Assembly (NCBI GenBank): GCA_965262665.1
Contig: CBDHFR010000003.1
Location: 1,178,001-1,242,000 of the forward strand
Direction of reading: 5' to 3'
Source: CBDBND01 sp965262665
GTDB lineage: Bacteria; Pseudomonadota; Alphaproteobacteria; Rhodospirillales; Rhodospirillaceae
DNA length: 64,000 nt
The notes under the pieces were generated by a model. That model worked only from the letters and a program-made list of their open reading frames with translations, searched no databases and was not told the origin of the DNA. The first letter of the stretch is position 1. Every line of letters starts with the position of its first letter. Positions 18,987-28,054 of the stretch are shown here, in pieces. A program made the position numbers and the translations under genes.

Positions 18987-19274
18987 CTAATCGGATGGTG
19001 CAGGGGTGAACCGCACGAGCTTGAGGCCATCTAGATCCTCGGGGATGCGACGATTAACGCCGCAAGTATCAAAATCGTAACCGGCATCGTTAGGAACCGC
19101 CCAAGCGATTATGGCGTCACCTTCGCCGATATGTTCTCTAACTTGCTCCCAGATCATCTCGCGTGTTCGCCGCGAATAGTTACCAACGTAGATTCCGGCC
19201 CTAATCTCCAGCAGCCATACGGCCAAACGTCCACGTAGCCGCGGCGGTGCGTTATTAACTGCGATGACCAACAT
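18987..19274 (-). CDS. cas2: CRISPR-associated endonuclease Cas2e
   Basis: 95 residues starting MLVIAVNNAPPRLRGRLAVW and ending LDGLKLVRFTPAPSD, closely following the E. coli Cas2e pattern. The start at 19274 lies 20 bp inside the end of cas1, giving translational coupling. A longer in-frame extension upstream is only the shadow of cas1. Cas2 forms the dimeric core bridging two Cas1 dimers during spacer capture. It is the last gene of the operon and directly precedes the leader. Confidence 0.95.
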   Translation of the reverse strand: MLVIAVNNAPPRLRGRLAVWLLEIRAGIYVGNYSRRTREMIWEQVREHIGEGDAIIAWAVPNDAGYDFDTCGVNRRIPEDLDGLKLVRFTPAPSD

Positions 19275-20208
19275 CGCCGCTCGGCACCTCGGGAATGGCA
19301 ACTGGTTGAGCTTCATTAGGTGGCGGCGGGAGCTCAAAACCATCCACGGCGAGCATTTCCTCAATGCTCGGAATAAGTTTGTTTAGCAGCCCACTTTTTC
19401 GGAAGCTATCACGGCAGCCACGCCTGACTTCACCCGCTGGATCTCTGATAGCAGGCGACTTTCCCCGATGCGCCTCTCCCGCCACTCGGAACGCAATCGG
19501 AACCACGGTCTCGAACTTGAACACGTCAGCTACGTCATAGACAAAAGATTGAGGCTTGCCGGTATGCAGAAAACCGACCGCTGGCGCATAACCGGCCGCC
19601 AGGACGGCGGCTTCGGTTAACCCATAGAGACACGCAGTTGCCTGGCTAAGGCAACGGTTGGGCAAATCGCCGGCATTCCAATCGCCGGGATCGTATCGCC
19701 GACCCTTCCACGTAACACCGTGCTGGTGCGCCAATACTTCATAGAGACGCTTTACACGCGCGCCTTCGATGCCGCGCAGTTGGTCCACCGAGCGGCGCCG
19801 TGGCGCGGGTTCGCCAAAACGCATGTCATACATCTTGCGGACAACATTGAGACGGGCGTCGGGATCGAGCGCCAGCCTCGCCTGGTGAAGAAGCCGGTCA
19901 GCCCGTGCCCCGCCTGGCTGACCGGCGGAGTACAGGCGGACACCCGCCTCACCGATCCAGACCAGCAGGCAACCGACCCGCGCGGCGAGTGCAACGGCGG
20001 CATGTGAAATACGCGCGCCGGGCTCCAGCATTAGACAGGCAAGCCCGCCCACCGGGATATGAGTGCGCACCCCCGTCCGGTCAACCACCACAAACGCGCC
20101 GTCAAGAACATCGAGTTGGCCCTTCTCAATGAACAGGATCGAGGCGCGATCCTTGATCGGGATGGGACGCGGCGGCGCAAGGCCAGGAGCCGGCGCCATC
20201 GTGCTCAC
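19255..20208 (-). CDS. cas1: CRISPR integrase Cas1e
   Basis: 317 residues. The integrase metal site is intact: Glu148 in GIEGARVKRLYEVLA, His215 in VGFLHTGKPQSFVYD and Asp228 in VADVFKFETVVP, matching E. coli E141/H208/D221. The C-terminal proline-rich tail (PPPPNEAQP) is typical. It overlaps cas6e by 4 bp and cas2 by 20 bp. With Cas2 it inserts new spacers at the leader end of the array. Confidence 0.96.
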   Translation of the reverse strand: MSTMAPAPGLAPPRPIPIKDRASILFIEKGQLDVLDGAFVVVDRTGVRTHIPVGGLACLMLEPGARISHAAVALAARVGCLLVWIGEAGVRLYSAGQPGGARADRLLHQARLALDPDARLNVVRKMYDMRFGEPAPRRRSVDQLRGIEGARVKRLYEVLAHQHGVTWKGRRYDPGDWNAGDLPNRCLSQATACLYGLTEAAVLAAGYAPAVGFLHTGKPQSFVYDVADVFKFETVVPIAFRVAGEAHRGKSPAIRDPAGEVRRGCRDSFRKSGLLNKLIPSIEEMLAVDGFELPPPPNEAQPVAIPEVPSGDVGHRS

Positions 20209-20909
20209 GCCCTACGAATGAGCATCAGACCGCAACCGTAGGCTTTTGCGGCACCGAAGCCCTGAGCGATCCCCGATAGGAATTCGGTGGGATCGCGCAC
20301 GTCCAAAATGCCGTCGAAATCCAACGTCGCGAACGATATCGCCGCCGCCCGTCCTTTTCGTGAAACATGGTGTTGGCGATAGCCGTCGATCCCGACATCG
20401 TCAGGCTGAAATGTGAATCCGGCCTTGCCGGCTTGGCGCTTGAGCCATCCCAGACCCTGCTCACGCATGACCTCCTGACGAAATTCAGCCCGCTCTCCGC
20501 TGGGTCGGGAGCGCAGCGCGTCCATGACCACGTCGTGTTTGACGGAATGGCGGCGCGAAGGGTCGCTGCGGCGAACCACCGGATTAGCGCGCAGCGAAAA
20601 ACGCAGCCGGTCTCCCGCCGTGAGCATCGGGGCAAACGGTTTCGGTTCGTCGATCTCGAACAGTTCGTGGCGATCCACAGGCGCGCGTGCGGACAGGATC
20701 AGGAAGGCGCCCTGCTGCTCCATCTCACGCCACAGGAAATCACGATGCCGGTCCGGTCCGTCGGCAAAGAGGGACCAGACAAGATGATGTCCTGGATGCT
20801 GCGCCTGTCCGCTTTCGCCGCCGCTTGGCAGCAACAATGGCAACAGCGCCGCCACCGAGGCGTCGTTCCTGAGCCGGACACGGGAGAGATAAAGCTCGGC
20901 CGTCATCAT
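20205..20909 (-). CDS. cas6e: crRNA-processing endoribonuclease Cas6e
   Basis: 234 residues of two ferredoxin-like halves. The region AQHPGHHLVWSLFAD contains the expected catalytic histidine, and the C-terminal glycine-rich loop reads GFGAAKAYGCGLMLIRR. The ATG overlaps the cas5e stop (ATGA). It cuts pre-crRNA at the base of the repeat hairpin, leaving the 8-nt ATGAACCG handle, and stays bound to the 3-prime stem in Cascade. Confidence 0.94.
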   Translation of the reverse strand: MMTAELYLSRVRLRNDASVAALLPLLLPSGGESGQAQHPGHHLVWSLFADGPDRHRDFLWREMEQQGAFLILSARAPVDRHELFEIDEPKPFAPMLTAGDRLRFSLRANPVVRRSDPSRRHSVKHDVVMDALRSRPSGERAEFRQEVMREQGLGWLKRQAGKAGFTFQPDDVGIDGYRQHHVSRKGRAAAISFATLDFDGILDVRDPTEFLSGIAQGFGAAKAYGCGLMLIRRA

Positions 20910-21637
20910 TCGCCGCCTTCTGGGTTATCGACGACGCCCTCTAGCCGGTCGTCGAATTGCCAGCGTTTGCGGCTTAGAACGGCATCACGCCTGCGTTCGA
21001 TGCGCGCTTCGGCGGGAGCGTTCGGCGCGTCCCGGTCGAAGGCGATTTCAGACCGCGCCGCAACGCCGGTGCGGATATGCTTCAGGATCGCTTCTTCTAC
21101 TTTGTTTGGCCGCCGGCCCGCGAATGCGTCCATGAACGTCTCGGCCTCGATGATGCCTGGGTTGAGTGGTAAGCCGAGCGGCGCCGATTTGCGGCCGAGA
21201 TAGAGGGTGAATCGGGGGTGGCGCAATGCGGCAGCTATCGCGTCGATGTCGGCCGTGGCGTCCCGGCGTGGCCACAGCGCAATCGTAAAGCAAGCGTCGG
21301 TCCGCCATTCTCGGCTGGAAAGAATGGTATTAAGGTCGTCGGCTGCCAATTCTTCACGGCGGGTAGCAAACGTCCGGCCCCGCCGAGCCTTGGGGGCTTG
21401 CGCCGTGTGATAATCGATAAAGGGCCTGCCTGGAGCATCCGTTCTAACAGCATAGAAAAGCCCCGCTTCCAGGGTCCCATGCGCGTCCTCGTCGGTACGT
21501 TCAAAGCCCAGCGCGGCGGCGGCCAGTCCAAGCACCGCGGAGCGCCCAGGCCGGGTCCAGCCCATGCGGCGTTCACCGACAGCAATTTCACCAAGCGAGC
21601 CCATTGGCGCGTAGAGGGTGAACATCAGAAACCGCAC
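20906..21637 (-). CDS. cas5e: Cascade subunit Cas5e
   Basis: 243 residues. The N-terminus FLMFTLYAPMGSLGEIAVGE and the SREWRTDACFTIALW region fit Cas5e, as does YLGRKSAPLGLPLNP in the thumb/C-terminal part. It lies 4 bp after cas7e and overlaps cas6e. Cas5e binds the 5-prime handle of the crRNA and caps the Cas7 backbone. Confidence 0.94.
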   Translation of the reverse strand: MRFLMFTLYAPMGSLGEIAVGERRMGWTRPGRSAVLGLAAAALGFERTDEDAHGTLEAGLFYAVRTDAPGRPFIDYHTAQAPKARRGRTFATRREELAADDLNTILSSREWRTDACFTIALWPRRDATADIDAIAAALRHPRFTLYLGRKSAPLGLPLNPGIIEAETFMDAFAGRRPNKVEEAILKHIRTGVAARSEIAFDRDAPNAPAEARIERRRDAVLSRKRWQFDDRLEGVVDNPEGGE

Positions 21638-21641
21638 GGTG

Positions 21642-22691
21642 TCAGCTCACTGCAAATTCGATCAGACCGGGCAAAGTGCCGTCTCCGGTCAGACAGTTCA
21701 TGGCGTAACTCTCTTCCGCGCAAGGCCCATAGGCCTTATCCAGTTGGCCTCGAAAATCCTCCACCGCTTTGATAGAGCCGGTGCCGTGATCATCGCCGGA
21801 GACCGGTTTCAGGAAGGCGGCGACAAGGCTCCGCGGTTGCGCCGCTCCCTTCTCGCCGAGGATATATAGGGCGCGCGCGCGGCTCGCGAAACTCGCCTGC
21901 TTGCCCCTCGGTCCCACCGTCGCGGACGCCTCGACCAGGGCGGCTAGACTCGCGTCTCTGAGCGCCCGCGTATCGTCAAGGTTGTGAAGCAGGAGATCAC
22001 GGTCAACACAGATATAGAAATAGAAGACGCCAGTGCCGAATTCCTGGACACCTATAAACCCAGCGCCGGCGTCCTCGGCTTCGCCACGCGATTTCAGGTC
22101 GTCGACCGCGGTGTAGTAGTCATCCTCCGCCATCGCGCGATGGGTGGTTATGGCGTGAGCGACTTGGACGGCGGCTTCGCGGTTGAATTTCGGGTTGTCG
22201 GCCAGCATACGGCCGAACATGGCGATGTCGGCGGCCGTATCGGCCTGTTGCATGATGTCGTCGGCCTTCGGCTCGATCGATTCTCCGGCAAGTGCGCGGT
22301 CGGCGAGCGCGAAGGCTTCCGCCCGTTCTTCGGGCGAAACGAAGGCAAGCTGCTCAATGAAAGTGGGGTTAGAGTCCTTTTCACTCCGGATTTTACCGAA
22401 AACTCCGGCAATGCCGCGCGCCGCCGCCAGGGCTTCATCTTCAGCCATTCCTCCTTTGCGCAAATGGTCGTAAATATCCTGGCCCAGACGTTGCGTTCGA
22501 CTTGCGAGATGACCATCGAGCTTCGTCTGGAACGCATCGGACTCTCTCCAGGCCCGTTTCAGGCTTTGCGAGGACAGGCGCAGACGAGGTACACCACCGA
22601 AGAGGGCGCTTTTCGGCCGGCCGGTATCGTCCCGGTTCAGGTTGGACGGGCCGTAGGCGGTGAGAAGATGGAGTTGGACAAAATCGGCCAT
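21642..22691 (-). CDS. cas7e: Cascade backbone subunit Cas7e
   Basis: 349 residues starting FVQLHLLTAYGPSNLNRDDT and GVPRLRLSSQSLKRAWRESD, the hallmark of Cse4/CasC. Six copies line the crRNA in Cascade. Length is normal. It lies 12 bp downstream of cse2. The long opposite-strand open frame here is only a shadow of high-GC coding. Confidence 0.95.
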   Translation of the reverse strand: MADFVQLHLLTAYGPSNLNRDDTGRPKSALFGGVPRLRLSSQSLKRAWRESDAFQTKLDGHLASRTQRLGQDIYDHLRKGGMAEDEALAAARGIAGVFGKIRSEKDSNPTFIEQLAFVSPEERAEAFALADRALAGESIEPKADDIMQQADTAADIAMFGRMLADNPKFNREAAVQVAHAITTHRAMAEDDYYTAVDDLKSRGEAEDAGAGFIGVQEFGTGVFYFYICVDRDLLLHNLDDTRALRDASLAALVEASATVGPRGKQASFASRARALYILGEKGAAQPRSLVAAFLKPVSGDDHGTGSIKAVEDFRGQLDKAYGPCAEESYAMNCLTGDGTLPGLIEFAVS

Positions 22692-22703
22692 GAAAACGGG
22701 TTC

Positions 22704-23261
22704 CTATGGGTCAGGTTGAACGGGGGCGGACGCGATGTCCGATGCGGCTCGCGGGGGCGCACCTTCCGCAACCGCGACATTGTAGTACTCGAAGATCCAG
22801 CGCTTCTTTACGGCATCGCCCCAGCGCAGAACGGCAAAGGACAGGTCGTAGACATTGGCTTTACGCCCGGTCAGTTGAACAAGGCGCCGCATCGCGTCCA
22901 TCAGATCCCCGCCATCGGTTTGCAGCAGGCGGCGAAAGCGCCCTTCCGACATGAGAGCCGACTTCTCATCATCGAGTTCGGCGCGACCGATCACACGGGG
23001 AACCCGCCGGTCGTCGTCGGGCGGATCGACGAGGGCGAGGACGCCTGCAAGGATGGCGACCCGATCAGGGTTTTCGCCGGGTAGTCTTGCGATCAGGCGC
23101 AGCGCCTCCGGCTCCTGTATTACTTCAAGCGGCGTCGCGGCCCGGCGAAGACGAGCCCGCGCCGCCCGGCGCGGCCCGCGCCGGGCGGCTGCCTCCGATG
23201 TCAAATCGCCCCACCAGTTTTTGGCGATTGCCGCACTGCTCAATCGTTCTACACTGGTCAC
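22704..23261 (-). CDS. cse2: Cascade small subunit Cse2 (Cas11e)
   Basis: 185 residues, mainly helical and Arg-rich. The C-terminal DLMDAMRRLVQLTGRKANVY and RWGDAVKKRWIFEYY segments fit Cse2. The two copies in Cascade stabilise the R-loop. The start overlaps the cas8e stop by 4 bp. A helix near residues 24-45 is unusually Arg/Ala-rich. Confidence 0.92.
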   Translation of the reverse strand: MTSVERLSSAAIAKNWWGDLTSEAAARRGPRRAARARLRRAATPLEVIQEPEALRLIARLPGENPDRVAILAGVLALVDPPDDDRRVPRVIGRAELDDEKSALMSEGRFRRLLQTDGGDLMDAMRRLVQLTGRKANVYDLSFAVLRWGDAVKKRWIFEYYNVAVAEGAPPRAASDIASAPVQPDP

Positions 23262-24940
23262 GCTGCCTCCTTGCTTTTTAATGTCCGCGCGGGTTCAGGA
23301 GATGCAATCGCAAGATCCCGCTCGAAAAGTAAACGGCCTGACTTGCCGCGCCCACCCAACGCCAGGGCAAGGAAAAACCGTGCCTTGACGTGCCGATGCA
23401 TGTCCCGGTCTTCCACCCCATCGAGCGGCGCGTATTCGTCGAACAGACGCAACGCGGCAAGCTTCATCACCGGCGCCCAGTTCTCGCGCGCCGCAATCGT
23501 CGGGTCATCGGCATCGACGCTCTCCTCGATCGAACGCGCCGCATCCCCAAGCGCGGCATAGAACGCCGCCTCGGTCTCTCGATAGAAGCGCTCCGCGATG
23601 AAGCCGTATTCCCCCCGCGCCTCCTTTGGCCGGTCATAGAGAGCCGACTTGACGGCCCCGGTGAGTAACCGTGCAATCGTGCCGGCGCCCGCTGTCGCAC
23701 GTTCAATATAGTGCTTGAGCCAGTCGCGTGCCGCCGCATCACGCAGAAGCCAGAGCGGCATCTCGCCTTCGATCCATGCGCGCGCCTTCATGTTGTCCAT
23801 GTCATAGCCGAACACGGCGAACCGTGTTTCGCTTATATGGCGCGCGCGCTCGGGCCAGTGCCGAATCACTTGCGCTGGATCACGTAGCCGGTCGTCACTC
23901 CGCACGACAATGCCCGGCCAAAGCCGGTAATTGACGCCGCCCGGCTGGGGATGAACGGGGAGCTTTGCTTTGCCCTCTTTCTGCCGGTAGTAAGGCGTCA
24001 ATGGATGCTCAAAACCTTCCGTGTAATCGGTTCCGTAGGTCTTGGTCCGATAGGTCCTAGTGATGACTGAATCTATCGCACCGGTGAGGCTGCAGGAACG
24101 GTTCCGCCCATCTTCGAATAAAAGCCTAATGCGCCGGGGCATGCCCCAATAGACCTGCAGGGGATGAACATCGGTCGGTGACGTTGATCTACCGCCAGCC
24201 TTCGGATTCGACGTCCGCGTGGGAACGAGCCAGGGAAAGATCAAACCGGGCTCATCGTTCGGCGTCGGGTCGACATCACGCGCTCTAATCTGCTCCGCAG
24301 TTTCCACGTTGGGCCAAAGCCGTCCCCAGAGGGTGTTGCCGTAATCTCTATGGTCCGCAACGATCAGGGTTGTCATCGGACCGCCGCCGCGCAATGACGT
24401 GCGATATCCAGCCCCGCCGGCAGGAGCAAAGGCGTTCAGGGTGAAGAGCGCCATCGCCGTGGCGGCGCGGCACAGGACCCGGGTACCGCCGCGTTTCAGG
24501 AACAGATCGGTGTTATTCCTCAATGCCTGCGCTCCCGGCGCGTCGATCAGCAATGACGCGACGTCCGTCTCCCTGACATCGTTGAGGGGCTCGGTATCTT
24601 GCAGAAAGCGAGGTCCGGGGCCGTCCAGATCGAAGGCATGGGCAACCTTAGCAAAGCATTCCTTCAGATCCTCGGGTGCAGGCGGAGACAACCACCAGCC
24701 TTCCCAGTCATCGTCGTCAGCCGGCGCCGCGGTGGTGGACAATAGGCCGATCAGAAACTCGTACGCCGCGCCGTTGAAATCGGGCCGCGGCCAAGCAAAA
24801 GCGACGAAGGGATCGTCGGCGCTTCGCTCGGTAATACGCCATGGGGGAATGGATTCGACAATGCCGCTTCGCCGCCGCACGGGCAGCCATGGCGCGTAAA
24901 TTAGGTTAAAAACATTGGGAGATCGATCCTTAGGCATCAT
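23258..24940 (-). CDS. cas8e: Cascade large subunit Cas8e (Cse1)
   Basis: About 560 residues. I take ATG 24940; an adjacent ATG at 24937 and a TTG at 24949 are alternatives. The N-terminus FNLIYAPWLPVRRRSG and the region FGYDMDNMKARAWIEGEMPL fit Cse1, which recognises the PAM and recruits Cas3. It begins the cas8e-cse2-cas7e-cas5e-cas6e-cas1-cas2 transcription unit, separated from cas3 by about 350 bp that hold a crRNA-like element and a palindrome. That gap is where regulation of the effector operon would sit. Confidence 0.95.
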   Translation of the reverse strand: MMPKDRSPNVFNLIYAPWLPVRRRSGIVESIPPWRITERSADDPFVAFAWPRPDFNGAAYEFLIGLLSTTAAPADDDDWEGWWLSPPAPEDLKECFAKVAHAFDLDGPGPRFLQDTEPLNDVRETDVASLLIDAPGAQALRNNTDLFLKRGGTRVLCRAATAMALFTLNAFAPAGGAGYRTSLRGGGPMTTLIVADHRDYGNTLWGRLWPNVETAEQIRARDVDPTPNDEPGLIFPWLVPTRTSNPKAGGRSTSPTDVHPLQVYWGMPRRIRLLFEDGRNRSCSLTGAIDSVITRTYRTKTYGTDYTEGFEHPLTPYYRQKEGKAKLPVHPQPGGVNYRLWPGIVVRSDDRLRDPAQVIRHWPERARHISETRFAVFGYDMDNMKARAWIEGEMPLWLLRDAAARDWLKHYIERATAGAGTIARLLTGAVKSALYDRPKEARGEYGFIAERFYRETEAAFYAALGDAARSIEESVDADDPTIAARENWAPVMKLAALRLFDEYAPLDGVEDRDMHRHVKARFFLALALGGRGKSGRLLFERDLAIASPEPARTLKSKEAA

Positions 24941-25111
24941 ATCGGCCAATCTCGCACCAGGATTCTTCTTCGATCATTTCTTTAGCAAGAAATGTTTCAC
25001 GCGTGTGCCGGTAACGGCGAGAGGCAGTCCGCCTGGAATCAAGCTTGTGTGCGCTTGTACGTTCGGTTATTGATCGGTTGGGCAATGGGTATGGCTACTT
25101 AGGCTTGGCGT

Positions 25112-25134
25112 ATAACGTTGGAGGTAGACGTTAT
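25112..25134. promoter_or_regulatory. Inverted repeat in the cas8e upstream region
   Basis: ATAACGT, nine bases (TGGAGGTAG), ACGTTAT: a perfect 7-bp dyad about 175 bp upstream of the cas8e start. It could be an operator for the effector operon. On the plus strand the loop holds a GGAGG placed ahead of an ATG at 25133, but the resulting short frame runs antisense through the crRNA-like element and has no recognisable content. Confidence 0.4.
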
Positions 25135-25210
25135 GTCAGTGCCTCTCCTTGAGGCCTCAGTTACCCGCGGCGGCCTTAAACTGCACATTTATCCTCACTT
25201 TGCATGGAAC

Positions 25211-25232
25211 AAAAAAAGGCCAAGAAATGGCC
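25211..25232 (-). terminator. Rho-independent terminator after the crRNA-like element
   Basis: Minus strand GGCCA-TTTCT-TGGCC followed by seven T. It would end transcripts coming from cas3 or from a promoter near 25300, before the cas8e operon. Confidence 0.75.
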
Positions 25233-25275
25233 ATAGGCTACACACGGTTCATCCCCGATTTCGGGGAATAATTAA
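25211..25275 (-). ncRNA. Solitary crRNA-like RNA gene (CreA/CreR-type candidate)
   Basis: On the minus strand, just after the cas3 stop, the sequence matches the array repeat: TTCCCCG, a short AAAT loop, CGGGGATGAACCG. The full crRNA handle and a hairpin are kept, but the loop differs and is 3 nt shorter. A guide-like stretch TGTGTAGCCTATGG follows, then a GC hairpin and seven T, forming an intrinsic terminator. So one repeat, one short pseudo-spacer and a terminator sit between cas3 and cas8e. Known crRNA-like RNAs of this architecture guide Cascade to partially matching promoters, either repressing cas genes or silencing a toxin RNA. A TTGACA lies 22-28 bp upstream of the hairpin. Function is inferred. 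Confidence 0.6.
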
Positions 25276-25287
25276 GCTGTGCATCTA

Positions 25288-28008
25288 TCAGCCGAATGTC
25301 AAGCCACGATCCGAGCTATAGTATATCGTAGTCCGGGTTGAACCGTCGTCCCCGGTCAACACCGTGCCGGCAAAGCCCGGCGGGGCACCTTCTTCAAGCA
25401 CGACTAGTATTTTCTCCGCGTCAAAACGCGTCCAATCCGCCTTCGCCTCTTGCTCTTTTTCGGCAAGCTCCGGCGGCAGGAACTCGCCGCTGACGCGCCG
25501 CGCCGAGACACTGACTTCGCTGAGCCGCCAGGCTCGCCAGGGCTCGTCAGGCGCCGCCTCTTGAGCATAAGGCTCGATGCGGCCGTCCCTTACACGGGCG
25601 AGCCGAAGGGTGACCTGAAGATCGTCAACGAGCCGCGTCGGCGTTCGAGCATCACTGTCCCACGCACCGCTATCCCGAACATAGCCCTTGGCAAGCGTGA
25701 GTACGTTTGTGGTCGCGACGCCGCGCTCCGCGCCTGCCCTGCCTTCGGCATCGAAAAAGCTACCCATGAGGTCGTTTGGAACGCATACGTCCGCCTCATC
25801 CCCATAGACCGTCTCGATAAGCGATCTGAGGCCGTCGGGACTCCTGATAACTCCCTCTTTCTCCAGCACCCTGGCGGTCAGCCAGAGGCGGGCATGATCT
25901 CGATAGACATAGGCGGCGCGCGGAAACATGCTCTTGAACCAATCCGCGCCTGCGCCATCCACGGCGGGCGGACCCACCACGAGAAGTTCTGGGGATCCCC
26001 CGCGGTTCGGCCGGTCGTGCCGCCACAGCCGGCCGGCACGTTGGATCAACAAGTCGATCGGAGCCAGGTCGGTAATCAGCGCATCGAAGTCGAGGTCGAG
26101 CGACTGCTCAACAACCTGTGTCGCGATCAAGATCTTGTTGGCCCGCTCATTTCCACTCTCTTTTCCAAACGTGTTCACGACCCGTCTTTCTTTCTCCAAC
26201 CGGTCGGCAAGCGTAAAGCGCGCGTGAAAGAGATCGGGAGCTAATCCTCGGGCCGATAACGCCGAACAAGCGTCCAGTGCGTCATCGACCGTGTTGCGGA
26301 TGTAGAGTACTGCCTTGCCGGCGCCGGCCGCCTCTTCCACGGCGTCAACGGCATTCTCCGGTGTCCGCAGAAAACGGACGGGGAGAGTACGTGCCCGTCC
26401 AGATTGCCCAGGCACCTTGATTGAGCTGCTCGCATCGGCCGCGCAAACCGTCGCTAGAGGGTAATCCATGCCGCCGCCAAGCAGGTCGTCGCTGTCCACT
26501 TGTTTGCCCAGGCCTTTCAAGAACGCGTTGGCCAGGCGTGCGCGAACCGCAAGGGGCAGCGTGGCCGACAACAAAATCGCGGAGCCGCCCAGCCCCGCCT
26601 GGAATTCGAGTAGCGTCTCGATCTCACGCTGCATATAAGAATCGTAGGCATGTATTTCGTCGAGAATTAGAACGCGGCGCATGAGACCCAACAGGCGCAG
26701 CGACTGATGCCGGCTCGGTAGAACCGACAACAGCGCCTGATCCACCGTACCTGCACCCACATCCGCCAGGAAGGCGCGCCGTCTGTCATCGGCGATCCAG
26801 TCCGCACAGGCCATTGAGGCGGTCGTTCCGGACTCATCCTGCTGCTCCTGCTGCCCCGCGGCATCGGAATAGGAGGCCTCCTCGCGGCTACCGCGCAACA
26901 CCGCAGATCGAAACCCACGGTGCAACTCGCGCGCGCCATGTGCCAAGGCGATAGAAGGACTGCTATCCGCCGTGAAGAGTTTCCGATACGCAGCACCGAG
27001 CCGGTCGAACATGGCGTTGGCCGTGGCCATAGTGGGCAGGGCGATATAAAGGCCGTCGGCGCGGTTTGCGGCCATCAGCCGGTGAGCGAGCATCATTGAG
27101 GCCTCTGTCTTGCCGCTGCCGGTCTCGTCCTCAATCATGAACAGAGTTGGGCCAGCCGGTAGTTCGACGGAGTACGCCCAATCCTGCATCGGGCTTGGGG
27201 CCGCGTTCGCGCCGATCAAGCCGTCATACCCGAGACGACTCCTGGTGGGGGCGGGCAACACGCCCGCCTCTCTAACCGCGTGCTCCGCCTTTTCCTGCGC
27301 GTCGCTCCAGTAGGCCTCAAGGTCCTTGAACTCGTCGGGCTTGCGATAACGAAACCACATCTGGTTGGAGCCAATCCAATCCGCCAGCACGGCAAGGCCG
27401 GCGAGGGCGAAAGATGCTGGGCGCGCCTGGCCGGCCTCAAACCGGGTTAATTCCACCGGCGGGGAAAACAATTCGTGTGCCTGATGAATGAACGTGCGGG
27501 CCGCATTGATCCCCGGTGCACCAAAATCGCTCCGCAAGGTATTGATCGTCTCGTTCGTGGGCGGTGCTGCCGGAGGTGCGCCATGATGACCGGTCACGGC
27601 TGAAACCATTGGTCGCCACACACGGGACCGGCCGCCAATCGGGAGCTTGAAAAAATCTTCATCCGCGTCGAACAGGCGCAGCCCACCCGCGCCGTGATCG
27701 TATATCTTCGCCAGTCGTTCCAGGTCGTCTCCGAAACAGCCGGGATAAAGGTTCGGGGCCTTTGCCTGGAATTTCTTGGCAAACTTGCCCACATCATGCA
27801 AACAAAGGAGGTAGGAAACCAGACGAAACGCTTCTTCTTGCGGCAACCCAAACAGGCCAACAAGACTGGCTCCAAGCCCGCCACGCCCTCTCAGCAAAGC
27901 CTCTCCAACCGCGGCCACATCGAGACAATGAAATGCCAGCGGATGCCATTTCGGTCCGCACTCTGTGTCACGTGGCTGGGCTTTTCCCCAAAAGCAAAGT
28001 GTGTTCAT
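25288..28008 (-). CDS. cas3: CRISPR helicase-nuclease Cas3
   Basis: 906 residues from ATG 28008 (MNTLCFWGKAQPRD); the in-frame upstream extension has no family similarity. The HD nuclease domain shows HPLAFHCLD (His22) and CLHDVGKF (His71-Asp72). The SF2 helicase has DETGSGKTEA near 295, LILDEIHAYDSYM near 448, LLSATLPLAV, and the C-terminal TQVVEQSLDLDFDALITDLA and IQRAGRLWRH. All catalytic motifs are intact. Cascade recruits it to unwind and degrade invading DNA. It is transcribed separately upstream of the Cascade operon. Confidence 0.96.
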   Translation of the reverse strand: MNTLCFWGKAQPRDTECGPKWHPLAFHCLDVAAVGEALLRGRGGLGASLVGLFGLPQEEAFRLVSYLLCLHDVGKFAKKFQAKAPNLYPGCFGDDLERLAKIYDHGAGGLRLFDADEDFFKLPIGGRSRVWRPMVSAVTGHHGAPPAAPPTNETINTLRSDFGAPGINAARTFIHQAHELFSPPVELTRFEAGQARPASFALAGLAVLADWIGSNQMWFRYRKPDEFKDLEAYWSDAQEKAEHAVREAGVLPAPTRSRLGYDGLIGANAAPSPMQDWAYSVELPAGPTLFMIEDETGSGKTEASMMLAHRLMAANRADGLYIALPTMATANAMFDRLGAAYRKLFTADSSPSIALAHGARELHRGFRSAVLRGSREEASYSDAAGQQEQQDESGTTASMACADWIADDRRRAFLADVGAGTVDQALLSVLPSRHQSLRLLGLMRRVLILDEIHAYDSYMQREIETLLEFQAGLGGSAILLSATLPLAVRARLANAFLKGLGKQVDSDDLLGGGMDYPLATVCAADASSSIKVPGQSGRARTLPVRFLRTPENAVDAVEEAAGAGKAVLYIRNTVDDALDACSALSARGLAPDLFHARFTLADRLEKERRVVNTFGKESGNERANKILIATQVVEQSLDLDFDALITDLAPIDLLIQRAGRLWRHDRPNRGGSPELLVVGPPAVDGAGADWFKSMFPRAAYVYRDHARLWLTARVLEKEGVIRSPDGLRSLIETVYGDEADVCVPNDLMGSFFDAEGRAGAERGVATTNVLTLAKGYVRDSGAWDSDARTPTRLVDDLQVTLRLARVRDGRIEPYAQEAAPDEPWRAWRLSEVSVSARRVSGEFLPPELAEKEQEAKADWTRFDAEKILVVLEEGAPPGFAGTVLTGDDGSTRTTIYYSSDRGLTFG

Positions 28009-28054
28009 GTTGGTTTGATCACTTTCATCGAGCGAAGCACGGGTTGCACGACGC

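Noticed and set aside
21984..23084. 366-codon plus-strand open frame opposite cas7e and cse2
   Set aside because: High-GC antisense shadow of well-matched Cas genes. No domain recognised.
25133..25321. Plus-strand 62-codon ORF with GGAGG upstream, antisense to the crRNA-like element
   Set aside because: No similarity, and it runs through a repeat hairpin and terminator. The SD lies in the loop of a dyad. A toxin partner (creT) was considered but no convincing mini-ORF with rare codons was seen.
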